Assembly (NCBI RefSeq): GCF_001553685.1
Contig: NZ_CP014264.1
Span: 1,744,001 to 1,808,000, forward strand
DNA: 64,000 nt
Origin: Streptococcus sp. oral taxon 431
GTDB lineage: Bacteria; Bacillota; Bacilli; Lactobacillales; Streptococcaceae
Direction of reading: 5' to 3'
A program made the position numbers and the translations under genes. This document shows positions 9,459 to 17,925 of this stretch, piece after piece; position 1 is the first letter of the stretch; every line of letters begins with the position of its first letter. The notes under the pieces were generated by a model. That model saw only the letters and a list, made by a program, of their open reading frames with translations. It had not been told where the DNA came from and searched no databases.

Positions 9459-9491
9459 AAATCTCCTGAAGAATAAATTCTTCAAGAGATT
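9459..9491 (-). terminator. Hairpin terminator of the upstream immunity gene
   Basis: AATCTCCTGAAGAA (9460-9473) pairs with TTCTTCAAGAGATT (9478-9491) with one mismatch, and a T run follows on the minus strand. It probably ends the cassette transcript containing the gene at 9685-10107. Confidence 0.55.
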
Positions 9492-9684
9492 TTAATGAAT
9501 CTAATTATGAGAAAAGTTCTTCACTAACAAACAGTTTGTTCTTAGTTTTAACTGTATATTACCACCTTACCTATTTACACAATACTGAACTAATTTGGAA
9601 AATCTTTGTAAACTAAATCACTATAAAAAATTTTTTAGGTCAATCTATAAATTATTCCTATTTCTTAATAATGCACTATCTCGT

Positions 9685-10107
9685 CTAACAATTCCAAAAA
9701 AAGTTCTGGTCACTCACTAAAACCTTAGAGACTTGAATATCTTGGCATACAATGTCAATTAACATACTTGATAAAGTAATTGTAGCTCGTATCATATTAT
9801 TTTTCTCTTCAATAAGTCTAATGTCATGTACACTGTGAGACATGAGATTTTCAAAAGGAATATCTTTCATATTGAAATTTCTTGTACCAGCCTCACTTTC
9901 CCAACATGTCCAACCAGCATCCGTCTCATAGTCAACCTTAAAACAACGGTAGAAAACTATCTCCCAGCAATACTGATCCGATTTGCCATTTTCAATCTCG
10001 ATATAGAGTTTACATTCATCCCCGAAAAATGAAACTCTAAAGTCTAACGCATAGGCATCCCAGTAATTTGTACTGTCAATCTGTTCTTGAATTTTTAAAA
10101 TATTCAT
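9685..10107 (-). CDS. Putative immunity protein of cassette 4
   Basis: 140 residues, acidic, with many aromatic residues (YCWEIVFYRCF, AGWTCWESEAG) and no signal peptide. Family not recognised. The ATG overlaps the toxin stop codon by one base (TAATG) behind GGAGGT, so translation is coupled. This arrangement is typical of toxin-immunity pairs and is the main reason for the call. Confidence 0.65.
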   Translation of the reverse strand: MNILKIQEQIDSTNYWDAYALDFRVSFFGDECKLYIEIENGKSDQYCWEIVFYRCFKVDYETDAGWTCWESEAGTRNFNMKDIPFENLMSHSVHDIRLIEEKNNMIRATITLSSMLIDIVCQDIQVSKVLVSDQNFFWNC

Positions 10108-12752
10108 TAACTACCTCCATTGTTCCACGGTATATGACCAGCTGGATCTTTTCTACCAACAATTTCTCCATCAATGTTTAATAAATTTTTATTTTCATCA
10201 TATATATGCATATGAGGATAGGTTGTAACCTTATCTGGAGGATCCAATTTTATCCTGTCTACACCATTTTTCTTAATATGTACAAAACCATTATGCTCAT
10301 AAACAGCCCATCCGCTATTATCAGGTATAGTACTTTTGATTTCATCAAGAGTCATATTTTGCAATTCCTTAGGAGAAAGCTCATCAATACTCTTCACTAC
10401 TTTATTAGCATCTTTAACATCATCTACTTTATCCACCACACGAGCAGCATCTGATGCTTTATCAGCTGTCTTCGTAGCTTTCGAAACATCATTGACTGCG
10501 TCTACTGCATCAAGTGCTTTCTCAAGTTTCCTTAATTTGCCAGCCTTAGCTATAGGAAAGAAATTACTTGCAATATCAACAGCTAACTCTGCACCTGCCG
10601 CCCAACGATTTGCATCTTCGCCCGTTAGTGGATCTTTCCCTGTAACTAAACGTTCTCCATTATTCCAGCCTATTAATTCAGCTGCTATAGTTGGAAGTGT
10701 AGCTTTATTTTCTTGGTTAAACTTCGCAAATTTTACATTAGATGCATAGGCATTTTCCTCAGGAGTCATTGGGGGAGCCTTTAGATACTCCTCCAATGTC
10801 ATTTTATCAATTCGCTCTTTCTGATCCGGTCTAAGTCCATGTCTTGCCGCATCTTCATACTTTCTAAAGTCTGCGACAGATGGAACTTTATTTTCTCCCT
10901 TATCGGAGGCACCGGTCGTTTTTGGATCACAGACATGTTTCAATGTGTTTTCTAATGCCGTATTCCAATTCCGATATAGATTTAGACCTTCTCGGATTGT
11001 TGGCGAAGACTTGATGCCTGTAGCTATCGCATAGGCAGACTGGATCACTTGTTGGCGCTTAGCTTCTATCTGTGCTGCCACTAGTTGATATTGATGTTGT
11101 ACATAGTCACTGGCACTATTGTAAGCCGTTTGAACTTTATTCCACTGTCGACTACCCCAATTAACCGCACGATTGTATTGGGTGCTAATCCAGTTAGTCG
11201 CATAGTTGAAAGCACTCTTGGTCGTATTCCAAGCTTTGGAGGCGACACTCTTCACACCATTCCAGGTGTTTGAGGCCACTCTTTTCACAGTATTCCAAGT
11301 ATTAGATGCAACCTTTTTCACACCATTCCATGCATTGGAGGCTGTCTTTTTAACATAGTTCCAGCCTTTTTTGATACTGTTCCAGAAGTGTCCACTCGGG
11401 TCGGTGTAGTTGACGGGGTTGTTCTGCACATAGCTGTATCGGTTCTGGCTGAGAGGATCTGTGTCCTCACCTGGGTAGCTATCCTCGGTTAAGAAAGTAC
11501 CTCCCTGACTATCATAATATCTTGCTCGTAAATAGTCAAGTCCAGTATCGTCACGAGCTTCGCCATTATAGGCGAATGGATTCCCTGTTGTGTCTGTGCT
11601 TGTCTTTCTTGCCCCATAGAGGTTATAGCTGCTTGATGCGACAGCTTGTCCATCCTTGGTCAATCCTGTCACAGAGCCTGACTGGTTAGTCAAGTAGTTG
11701 TAGCTGTCACCTGTTTGGTTGTTGAGGTAGCTAGCTCGACCCTGACCATAGCTATAGGTCTCTCGTGCCTTGCCATCATGGTCATAGGTTTCAAGGACTT
11801 CTGTATGTTCACGATTGACATCGTTGACATAGTTGCGTTCCTCATAGTAGTCGTAGGTATCCTCTCGTGTGGTATAAGGGATCAAGACATCCTGAACCTG
11901 ACTGGCATAGGTCACTTTTCCCTGTCCAGGTAAGTTACCGAGTTCTGGTGGGTTGACCACGATCCCTTCCTTGGTCGCTCGATCCTTAGCCACTTTCTGG
12001 TGATAGGCTCTCGACACATCGTCAAAGATATTGTGCCAGATGCTTCCTACTGTCTGTGGTAGGGTGGATAGGGCTTGGAGGACATTCTGGCTAAAGCCAT
12101 ACCAGAAGAGGGAGTTTTCCTCCCCACTTGGGGCTGTGTATGGCGACTTACGACCTGACTTGCCTCTACCTACATGCGATGCCTGATCACCAGATTGATC
12201 TTCCTTAGGTTTGCGTTGGAAGAGTTGATAAGTGTTCTTGCCTTCCTTGCGACTAGCAGTGAAGACACGATTATCATCTCCGTCGTAAAGTGCAGCCATG
12301 AGAAGGCCCTTCTTGTCCTTTATCGCAAGTAAGCGGTTCTCTGTGTCGTAGATGTAGTCTAACTTCTCTGAATTCTTCTCAGAAGCGATGCGATTGCCAT
12401 TCTTGTCGTAGGTATAGGTGATAGTGCCATCTGGACCTTCTAGTTTGGTCAAGCGGTTATGGTCATCGTAGGTAAAGCGTGTCTGGCTCTCCTTGCCATC
12501 GACTGTCTCGGTGCTGGTCAGTTTATTGCCGGCTAAGTCATAGGTGTAGAAGAGCTTGGAAAGTTCCTTACCAGCTCCATCCGATACAGTCATGTTTTCC
12601 ACTTGACCCAGAGTATCGTAGGTATAGCTAGAGGTGGAAGACTTCTCTCCACTTCCTTGTGTCGCTGTAAGCAACTGATCCTTTAGGTCATAGGTGTGAC
12701 ATAAAACTCTCGAAGAAATCCTTCCCCGAGAGTTTTTGCATGTTTCTATCAC
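10107..12752 (-). CDS. Orphan RHS cassette 4: YD repeats, core, linker B, unassigned toxin domain
   Basis: 881 residues from a GTG at 12752. The first 18 codons lie in a terminator hairpin, so this is probably not a real start; there is no signal peptide. Residues 19-440 copy the end of the large RHS gene (YD repeats, then the core ending NPVNYTDPSGH). Then come linker B with 11-residue ASNTWNxVKxV repeats, the shared GIKSSPTIREGLN block and a new C-terminal domain (about the last 95 residues) with IKLDPPDK, YPHMHIYDEN and DPAGHIPW. The conserved His, Asp and Pro suggest a nuclease-type toxin, but I cannot assign a family. Likely a silent donor. Confidence 0.8.
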   Translation of the reverse strand: MIETCKNSRGRISSRVLCHTYDLKDQLLTATQGSGEKSSTSSYTYDTLGQVENMTVSDGAGKELSKLFYTYDLAGNKLTSTETVDGKESQTRFTYDDHNRLTKLEGPDGTITYTYDKNGNRIASEKNSEKLDYIYDTENRLLAIKDKKGLLMAALYDGDDNRVFTASRKEGKNTYQLFQRKPKEDQSGDQASHVGRGKSGRKSPYTAPSGEENSLFWYGFSQNVLQALSTLPQTVGSIWHNIFDDVSRAYHQKVAKDRATKEGIVVNPPELGNLPGQGKVTYASQVQDVLIPYTTREDTYDYYEERNYVNDVNREHTEVLETYDHDGKARETYSYGQGRASYLNNQTGDSYNYLTNQSGSVTGLTKDGQAVASSSYNLYGARKTSTDTTGNPFAYNGEARDDTGLDYLRARYYDSQGGTFLTEDSYPGEDTDPLSQNRYSYVQNNPVNYTDPSGHFWNSIKKGWNYVKKTASNAWNGVKKVASNTWNTVKRVASNTWNGVKSVASKAWNTTKSAFNYATNWISTQYNRAVNWGSRQWNKVQTAYNSASDYVQHQYQLVAAQIEAKRQQVIQSAYAIATGIKSSPTIREGLNLYRNWNTALENTLKHVCDPKTTGASDKGENKVPSVADFRKYEDAARHGLRPDQKERIDKMTLEEYLKAPPMTPEENAYASNVKFAKFNQENKATLPTIAAELIGWNNGERLVTGKDPLTGEDANRWAAGAELAVDIASNFFPIAKAGKLRKLEKALDAVDAVNDVSKATKTADKASDAARVVDKVDDVKDANKVVKSIDELSPKELQNMTLDEIKSTIPDNSGWAVYEHNGFVHIKKNGVDRIKLDPPDKVTTYPHMHIYDENKNLLNIDGEIVGRKDPAGHIPWNNGGS
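12703..12736 (-). terminator. Terminator at the left junction of cassette 4
   Basis: AAAACTCTCG (12703-12712) pairs perfectly with CGAGAGTTTT (12727-12736). It directly abuts the RHS breakpoint, as does the matching hairpin at 15437-15470. Confidence 0.75.
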
Positions 12753-12803
12753 AACTGTTCAAAATAGAGCAACTAAATGCTAAAAGCCTAAAAATCGGTT
12801 AAT

Positions 12804-12904
12804 CTATTCAGAAAAACTTAGTGGCACAATCTCTACATCCCCAAGATTCTCAACTGAGTAACGTTGACTACCATTTTTAAACCAGCGTTCTAGAACAAGA
12901 TCAT
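12804..12904 (-). pseudogene. Immunity gene remnant (paralogue a)
   Basis: An open fragment ending at the stop 12804-12806 codes LVLERWFKNGSQRYSVENLG followed by DVEIVPLSFSE. It resembles the next remnant (SVENWGNVKMI), so the two look like tandem paralogues of one immunity family. No start remains. Confidence 0.45.
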
Positions 12905-12927
12905 AGAGTATGAAGTGAGACTTTTTA

Positions 12928-13209
12928 TTAATCTATTGCGTTTTCACTAATCATCTTTACGTTACCCCAATTTTCAACTGAAAACTGACTAGGATAAGCG
13001 GAACACCAATCAGAAATAAGTTAATTTTTCAAAATATCATTTGCAATTTCAGTGTATACTTTTACATCTGATTTGTTTTGAGTTATGTATTGTTCGACTG
13101 GATACTCTTTCTTATAATCATCTGAAAATATCCTTATTTTCTGAATTATACGATTTATTATATTAAAAGAAAAGATACAAATACTACAAACCCTCATAGT
13201 AATTTTCAA
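12928..13209 (-). pseudogene. Immunity gene remnant with in-frame stop (paralogue b)
   Basis: A frame running from about 13209 to a stop at 12928-12930 is interrupted by one TAA at 13021-13023. The two parts read ...YTEIANDILKN (stop) LISDWCSAYPSQFSVENWGN and NVKMISENAID. Reading through the TAA gives about 90 residues like the upstream half of paralogue a. A decayed immunity gene is the simplest explanation. Confidence 0.5.
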
Positions 13210-13386
13210 TTAATTCATCAAGATTATATAAAGACAAAATTTCATTAAACTCTTTTGAAGTAATCTTGTCAACTTTTAATTCACCTTCTGAATTTATTGC
13301 ATCAAAACTAGTCGGATACAACGCCACACCTACTTCCAATCAGGATTATCATCATCATGTTGCCAATAAGTTCGATAGTATTCCAT
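13184..13386 (-). pseudogene. Broken second copy of the DUF6881-like immunity gene
   Basis: It starts MEYYRTYWQHDDDNPDW at the ATG 13386 and hits a stop after 18 codons. A shifted frame then continues ALYPTSFDAINSEGELKVDK through ITSKEFNEIL to a stop at 13184. Its start overlaps the stop of the intact paralogue (TAATG). It is related to the intact gene by MxYYRTYW and IxSKxFxxxL. Confidence 0.65.
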
Positions 13387-13676
13387 TATTGGCCCCCCGT
13401 CTGATTTTTATCATTAAAAAGTTGTAATGTTTTTTCAAAATCATTTTTTGAAATTTCTATTACTGTAATTTCCTCACTATCGTTGATAGATTCTAAATCT
13501 TCATCGGTAGGAAATTCACCCAACTCAAAGGGAGTATTAGCATCATAATAACTAATTTTTCCATCTAAAAAAATTTCTAGCTTTCTAATCTCATACCCCT
13601 GATTATCAACTTCCGAAAATATCCATGTTGCATATTCGAGAGATGACTGCTCCCAATAAGTTCTATAATATTTCAT
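13386..13676 (-). CDS. Immunity protein of cassette 3, DUF6881-like
   Basis: A protein of 96 residues from the ATG at 13676 (MKYYRTYWEQ), preceded by a strong AGGAGG; the longer frame from 13700 has no such site and would overlap the toxin. YYRTYW, EIRKLEIFLDG and the acidic C-terminal half match my memory of the DUF6881 family, often seen beside polymorphic toxins. It begins 10 bp after the ADP-ribosyltransferase toxin stop, so it should neutralise that toxin. Confidence 0.7.
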   Translation of the reverse strand: MKYYRTYWEQSSLEYATWIFSEVDNQGYEIRKLEIFLDGKISYYDANTPFELGEFPTDEDLESINDSEEITVIEISKNDFEKTLQLFNDKNQTGGQ

Positions 13677-13686
13677 TAGTTTCCTC

Positions 13687-15165
13687 CTAATTTTCACCAT
13701 AATTTACAATACGGTTTGTTATATCAAGAGAAGATTCATTAGGAACAAGGTACACTCCTTCTCTTCCTTTTATAACATTTAAACCATTTGTATCAATTTC
13801 AAGATAATGAGAAGTTTGCCTGTATTTCCATGGTGTAGCATAAAACTCTCGAGATAATTGACCGTTACTTTTAGAACCTGGAGCAATATCCGTAAAATAT
13901 TGACCATTACCATAGCGAGCATCTTTAGGATTATTCGCTTTTAACGATGGATTTAGAGTTCCTGTATCTAATATTCCAGCCAACCCTTTCTCGGACGTAT
14001 AATGATATAAAGTAGATGGTTTATCAACAATATCTGGCTTAGCCTTCGGCTTCTTCGCAAACATTTGGAGATTATCTACTGTCATTGGTAGACGTCCACC
14101 TGTAGGCTTTGTCGTCACCACATCAGCCTTAGGAGCTTGAACTGTTTCACTACTACTCCACTGCTGACCTTTACCAGTCGGAACACTAGAATTGTACTTA
14201 GCGATCTGTCTACCAGCAACCGCAGCCGTTACATCTTGAATCGGTGCAATCCACGGCACATATGGAGCGATAGCTTTCTCTATATCATTCGCTGGTGTCC
14301 CATCTACACGGTAGCCTGTTTCAGCAATATGCTTGTATAGGTTAGTATAGTGATACTTATTCATCTCAGCTACTTTTTGAGCTACCTTAGCATCTTCAAT
14401 AGCCTTTAATTCTTCATAACGAGAGATGATGTATCTATTTCTAGGTGACCCCTGTGGATTAAAGTAACCTGTGCCTTGATAAGTATTATAGCTTCCTAGA
14501 ACATTACCATATTTATTTTTAAGTTCACTAAGAGAACTTGAATCAATATTAGCTTTTTCAGAGACTGTTAGTCCATGTCTTGCCGCATCTTCATACTTTT
14601 TAAAGTCTGCGACAGATGGAACTTTATTTTCTCCCTTATCGGAGGCACCGGTTGTTTTGGGATCACAGACATGTTTCAATGTGTTTTCTAATGCCGTATT
14701 CCAATTCCGATATAGATTTAGACCTTCTCGGATTGTTGGCGAAGACTTGATGCCTGTAGCTATCGAATAGGCAGACCGAACCACTTGTTGGCGCTTAGCT
14801 TCTATCTGTGCTGCCACTAGTTGATATTGATGTTGTACATAGTCACTAGCACTATTGTAAGCCGTTTGAACTTTATTCCACTGTCGACTACCCCAATTAA
14901 CCGCACGATTGTATTGGGTGCTAACCCAGTTAGTCGCGTGGTTGAAAGCACTCTTGGTCGCAGTCCAAGCCGTAGATGCGACACTCTTCACACCATTCCA
15001 GGTGTTTGATGCCACTCTTTTCACAGTATTCCAAGTATTAGATGCAACCTTTTTCACACCATTCCATGCATTAGAGGCTGTCTTTTTAACATAGTTCCAG
15101 CCTTTTTTGATACTGTTCCAGAAATGCCCACTCGGGTCGGTGTAGTTGACGGGGTTGTTCTGCAC
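13687..15165 (-). CDS. Orphan RHS cassette 3: core, linker B, HYD1-type ADP-ribosyltransferase toxin
   Basis: The listed start is an internal GTG; the open frame extends upstream to about 15400, where TAA interrupts TYDLKKQLLTAT. An internal deletion joins GDKASS directly to RYNLYGARK, so only about 90 residues of core remain. Then come linker B, the GIKSSPTIREGLN block and LPMTVDNLQMFAKKP. The last 120 residues read LYHYTSEKGLAGIL...ARYGNGQYFTDI, the HxT and GxGxY pattern of HYD1-class ADP-ribosyltransferase toxins. There is no signal peptide or credible start, so it is probably silent until recombined into the main gene. Confidence 0.8.
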   Translation of the reverse strand: MQNNPVNYTDPSGHFWNSIKKGWNYVKKTASNAWNGVKKVASNTWNTVKRVASNTWNGVKSVASTAWTATKSAFNHATNWVSTQYNRAVNWGSRQWNKVQTAYNSASDYVQHQYQLVAAQIEAKRQQVVRSAYSIATGIKSSPTIREGLNLYRNWNTALENTLKHVCDPKTTGASDKGENKVPSVADFKKYEDAARHGLTVSEKANIDSSSLSELKNKYGNVLGSYNTYQGTGYFNPQGSPRNRYIISRYEELKAIEDAKVAQKVAEMNKYHYTNLYKHIAETGYRVDGTPANDIEKAIAPYVPWIAPIQDVTAAVAGRQIAKYNSSVPTGKGQQWSSSETVQAPKADVVTTKPTGGRLPMTVDNLQMFAKKPKAKPDIVDKPSTLYHYTSEKGLAGILDTGTLNPSLKANNPKDARYGNGQYFTDIAPGSKSNGQLSREFYATPWKYRQTSHYLEIDTNGLNVIKGREGVYLVPNESSLDITNRIVNYGEN

Positions 15166-15436
15166 ATAGCTATAACGGTTCTGGCTGAGAGGATCTGTGT
15201 CCTCACCTGGGTAGCTATCCTCGGTTAAGAAAGTACCTCCCTGACTATCATAATACCTTGCTCGTAAATAGTCAAGTCCAGTATCGTCACGAGCTTCGCC
15301 ATTATAGGCAAATGGCTGACCCGTTGTGTCTGTGCTTGTCTTTCTTGCGCCATAGAGGTTATAACGACTGGATGCCTTATCTCCCCTTCCTTATGTCGCT
15401 GTAAGCAACTGTTTCTTTAAGTCATAGGTGTAACAT

Positions 15437-15470
15437 AAAACTCTCGAAGAAGTTCACCCTCGAGAGTTTT
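15437..15470 (-). terminator. Terminator at the left junction of cassette 3
   Basis: AAAACTCTCG (15437-15446) with CGAGAGTTTT (15461-15470); the stems equal those at 12703-12736 while the loops differ. It would end the transcript of the cassette 2 immunity genes. Confidence 0.75.
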
Positions 15471-15584
15471 ATATATGGTTCTACTACAGCTAGATAGGAT
15501 ATTTAAAATATATCACATTCTTAAGTAAGATTTTAAGTGTTATAAAGTGTTTTAATAAACTAGGTTTTCAATGAGAGATTTATA

Positions 15585-15749
15585 TTAATTTTTCAATATC
15601 CTTAAATCTATACCAATTCTATTAAAAATTTTTTCACCAGTATTTGAATCTAAGAAATATTTCTTCTCACCTTCGTAAATAAGTACACGTTCTGTTCCAA
15701 TATGTATTCCAAACCATCTCATCCCTACTTTCTCTGGGACAGCCAACAT
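15585..15749 (-). CDS. Small ORF after the cassette 2 immunity gene
   Basis: 54 codons: MLAVPEKVGMRWFGIHIGTE, a middle with VLIYEGEKKYFLDS, and an end in GIDLRILKN. The ATG lies 4 bp past the immunity stop, the codon use looks coding and there is no internal stop. It could be a second immunity factor or the end of a lost gene. No family recognised. Confidence 0.4.
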   Translation of the reverse strand: MLAVPEKVGMRWFGIHIGTERVLIYEGEKKYFLDSNTGEKIFNRIGIDLRILKN

Positions 15750-15752
15750 ACT

Positions 15753-16061
15753 TCAATTATCATCAAGTTCCTTGGATACTTCAATAAATAAATCATTTAG
15801 TTCTTCTAAATCAAGATATAAGTTTCTAACACCTACAAGTAATTGAGAAAATGCTTGTCTATCTAATTGATGATTTTCACTTAATGACTCAATAATCCAA
15901 GAATTTCCCTTCTCTATCCATTTTAAATGAAGGGGTAAATAATTATTTAAAATATCATCTATATTTTCTAAATTAGTAGAAGATATCTTATTGAAGGTTT
16001 GGCTGTCATTTATTAAAGATAAACTTTTACTAATTTTTTTCAATTCTGTTTCTATCGTCAC
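15753..16061 (-). CDS. Putative immunity protein of cassette 2
   Basis: 102 residues from a GTG at 16061, overlapping the toxin TGA (GTGA) behind AAGGAG. It is a mostly helical acidic protein (ENIDDILNNYLPLHLKWIEK, LYLDLEELNDLFIEVSKEL). Family not recognised. Four-base overlap with the toxin gene is the main evidence for an immunity role. Confidence 0.65.
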   Translation of the reverse strand: MTIETELKKISKSLSLINDSQTFNKISSTNLENIDDILNNYLPLHLKWIEKGNSWIIESLSENHQLDRQAFSQLLVGVRNLYLDLEELNDLFIEVSKELDDN

Positions 16062-17647
16062 TTTAATCTCCTTCCTTGCCTAATTGCTAATTCTGTTTTA
16101 GTTAAGTTGACACTTCCATCTAAATTCAGCACCAAACTTATTTTACCATTCTTATTAAAAACTTCAAAATGATCTTTATGCCTAGCATCCAAATAAAGTT
16201 GATCTCCTTTTTTAAGACCATCAATCCCCTTATCAACAACTTCATAAATTGATTGGCCTTGCTGTTGCTTAGAAGTTTTTTTAAGTGAACTTTTTATTTT
16301 TGTGCCAAATTCTGTTTTAAAAAATTCACTCATATTATCCACTTTAAGAGGCTTCTTCGCAAACATTTGGAGATTATCTAAGGTCATAGGTAAAAGATTT
16401 CCTGACGCCTTATCCACTGCCTTTGCAGCTTTCGAAGCATCTTTAGCTCTATCAGCTGCCTTCGCAGCTTTTGATGCATCATTAATCGCATCTAGGGCTT
16501 GCAATCCTTTACTAGCGGCTTTAGCTCCCTTGGCAACTTTACTAGTTTTCAAAGTTACGATATCAGCTAGTAGCCATCCAGCAGCTTCTATGCGACTAGC
16601 ATTCTCACCTGTTTTAGGATCTTTCCCTGTAGTTAGACGGTATGTATCGTTGACAGAGAAAAACTCTCCGATTATATAAGGTATTTTCTTTAAGCCATCT
16701 ACTGCATTCTCCCGAACCAGTTTGTTACCAGCTTCAATTTCCTCTTTCGTGCGTATGCCTGTCCCTATACCTGATTTACCATCATAGCTTCTAGACAAGG
16801 CTGCAACCGCAGACATATCGCCAGAATTTGCTTTTTTGACGAGTTGTCGTAACTCACTAGCTGTCAGTTTTTTCTTGCTAGCATCATCTTGACCCTTAGT
16901 CGTTTTTGGATTACATACATGCTTCAAGGTGTTCTGTAATGCCGTGTTCCAATTACGAAGTAAATTTAATCCTTCCCGGATGGTTGGAGATGACTTGATC
17001 CCTGTCGCTAAACCATATTCATAGCGAATTTGTTGGCGACGACGCTGTGCTGCTTGGGCTCTTGCGCGCGCTGCTTGTTGTTGGGCATATGCATAAGAAC
17101 TTTGTCCTCCGTAACTTCCACCTTGGTAGGTTGCCACATTGGGACCAAAAGCTTGATAATAACTTGCTGGAGCTCGGAAGTTTCGATCGGTTTGAATACG
17201 ACGATCCGTGTATTCATGTAGTGACACTGCACGACCTAAAGCATCTTGTCCGACAATACTTTGTTGGTAGAAACGTTGTTGGCGCGTATTGATACTACGA
17301 GGACGACTTGGTTCGCCTTCACCACCCATCCAGACCATTCTATGCCCACTTGGATCGGTGTAGTTGACAGGGTTGTTCTGCACATAGCTGTATCGGTTCT
17401 GGCTGAGAGGGTCTGTGTCCTCACCTGGGTAGCTATCCTCGCTTAAGAAAGTACCTCCCTGACTATCATAATATCTTGCGCGTAAATAGTCAAGTCCAGT
17501 ATCGTCACGAGCTTCGCCATTATAGGCAAATGGATTGCCTGTTGTGTCGGTGCTTGTCTTTCTTGCCCCATAGAGGTTATAGATAGTTGATGCGACGGCT
17601 TGTCCATCCTTGGTCAAGCCTGTCACAGAGCCTGACTGGTTAGTCAA
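16058..17647 (-). CDS. Orphan RHS cassette 2: core, linker A, possible colicin-E3-like RNase toxin
   Basis: The start at 17647 is an internal TTG; the frame is open up to about 17750, reading SLTELRHVDKQNKLISSYGK fused to GRASYLNN. This is a deletion relative to the main gene at the shared SYG. The core, linker A (RMVWMGGEGEPSRPRS) and GIKSSPTIREGLN follow, then LPMTLDNLQMFAKKP. The toxin domain ends YLDARHKDHFEVFNKNGK...LNLDGSV...GRRLK. The D-x2-H-x4-E pattern and basic end recall colicin-E3-like rRNA nucleases, though this is not certain. There is no signal peptide, so it is likely a silent donor. Confidence 0.75.
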   Translation of the reverse strand: MTNQSGSVTGLTKDGQAVASTIYNLYGARKTSTDTTGNPFAYNGEARDDTGLDYLRARYYDSQGGTFLSEDSYPGEDTDPLSQNRYSYVQNNPVNYTDPSGHRMVWMGGEGEPSRPRSINTRQQRFYQQSIVGQDALGRAVSLHEYTDRRIQTDRNFRAPASYYQAFGPNVATYQGGSYGGQSSYAYAQQQAARARAQAAQRRRQQIRYEYGLATGIKSSPTIREGLNLLRNWNTALQNTLKHVCNPKTTKGQDDASKKKLTASELRQLVKKANSGDMSAVAALSRSYDGKSGIGTGIRTKEEIEAGNKLVRENAVDGLKKIPYIIGEFFSVNDTYRLTTGKDPKTGENASRIEAAGWLLADIVTLKTSKVAKGAKAASKGLQALDAINDASKAAKAADRAKDASKAAKAVDKASGNLLPMTLDNLQMFAKKPLKVDNMSEFFKTEFGTKIKSSLKKTSKQQQGQSIYEVVDKGIDGLKKGDQLYLDARHKDHFEVFNKNGKISLVLNLDGSVNLTKTELAIRQGRRLK

Positions 17648-17788
17648 GTAGTTGTAGCTGTCACCTGTTTGGTTGTTGAGGTAGCTAGCTCGACCCTTAC
17701 CATAGCTAGAGATGAGCTTATTCTGCTTATCTACATGGCGGAGTTCGGTGAGACTAAAAATTTAATCTTTTGATGATTTCATAGCAAA

Positions 17789-17836
17789 ACACCCCAAAGA
17801 ATTAGACTTTCTAATTAACTTTTGGGGTGCAGTTCA
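17789..17836. mobile_element. Solo IS3-family terminal hairpin remnant
   Basis: ACACCCCAAAG...CTTTTGGGGTGCAGTTCA, the same end as in the complete IS (32070-32119) and at 8641-8688. It sits between the barstar-like gene and the start of cassette 2. Confidence 0.7.
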
Positions 17837-17925
17837 GTTTTTACCAATATTCCTTCAAAAAATATAACCAAATGAAGTTTGATATATCTTTAATAGCCTC
17901 TATATCATTAGTTTCAACTCTACTC

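Noticed and set aside
17030..17446. Several overlapping short frames on both strands
   Set aside because: They lie across linker A of cassette 2 and recur at the same place in the main gene; they are shadows of the coding frame.
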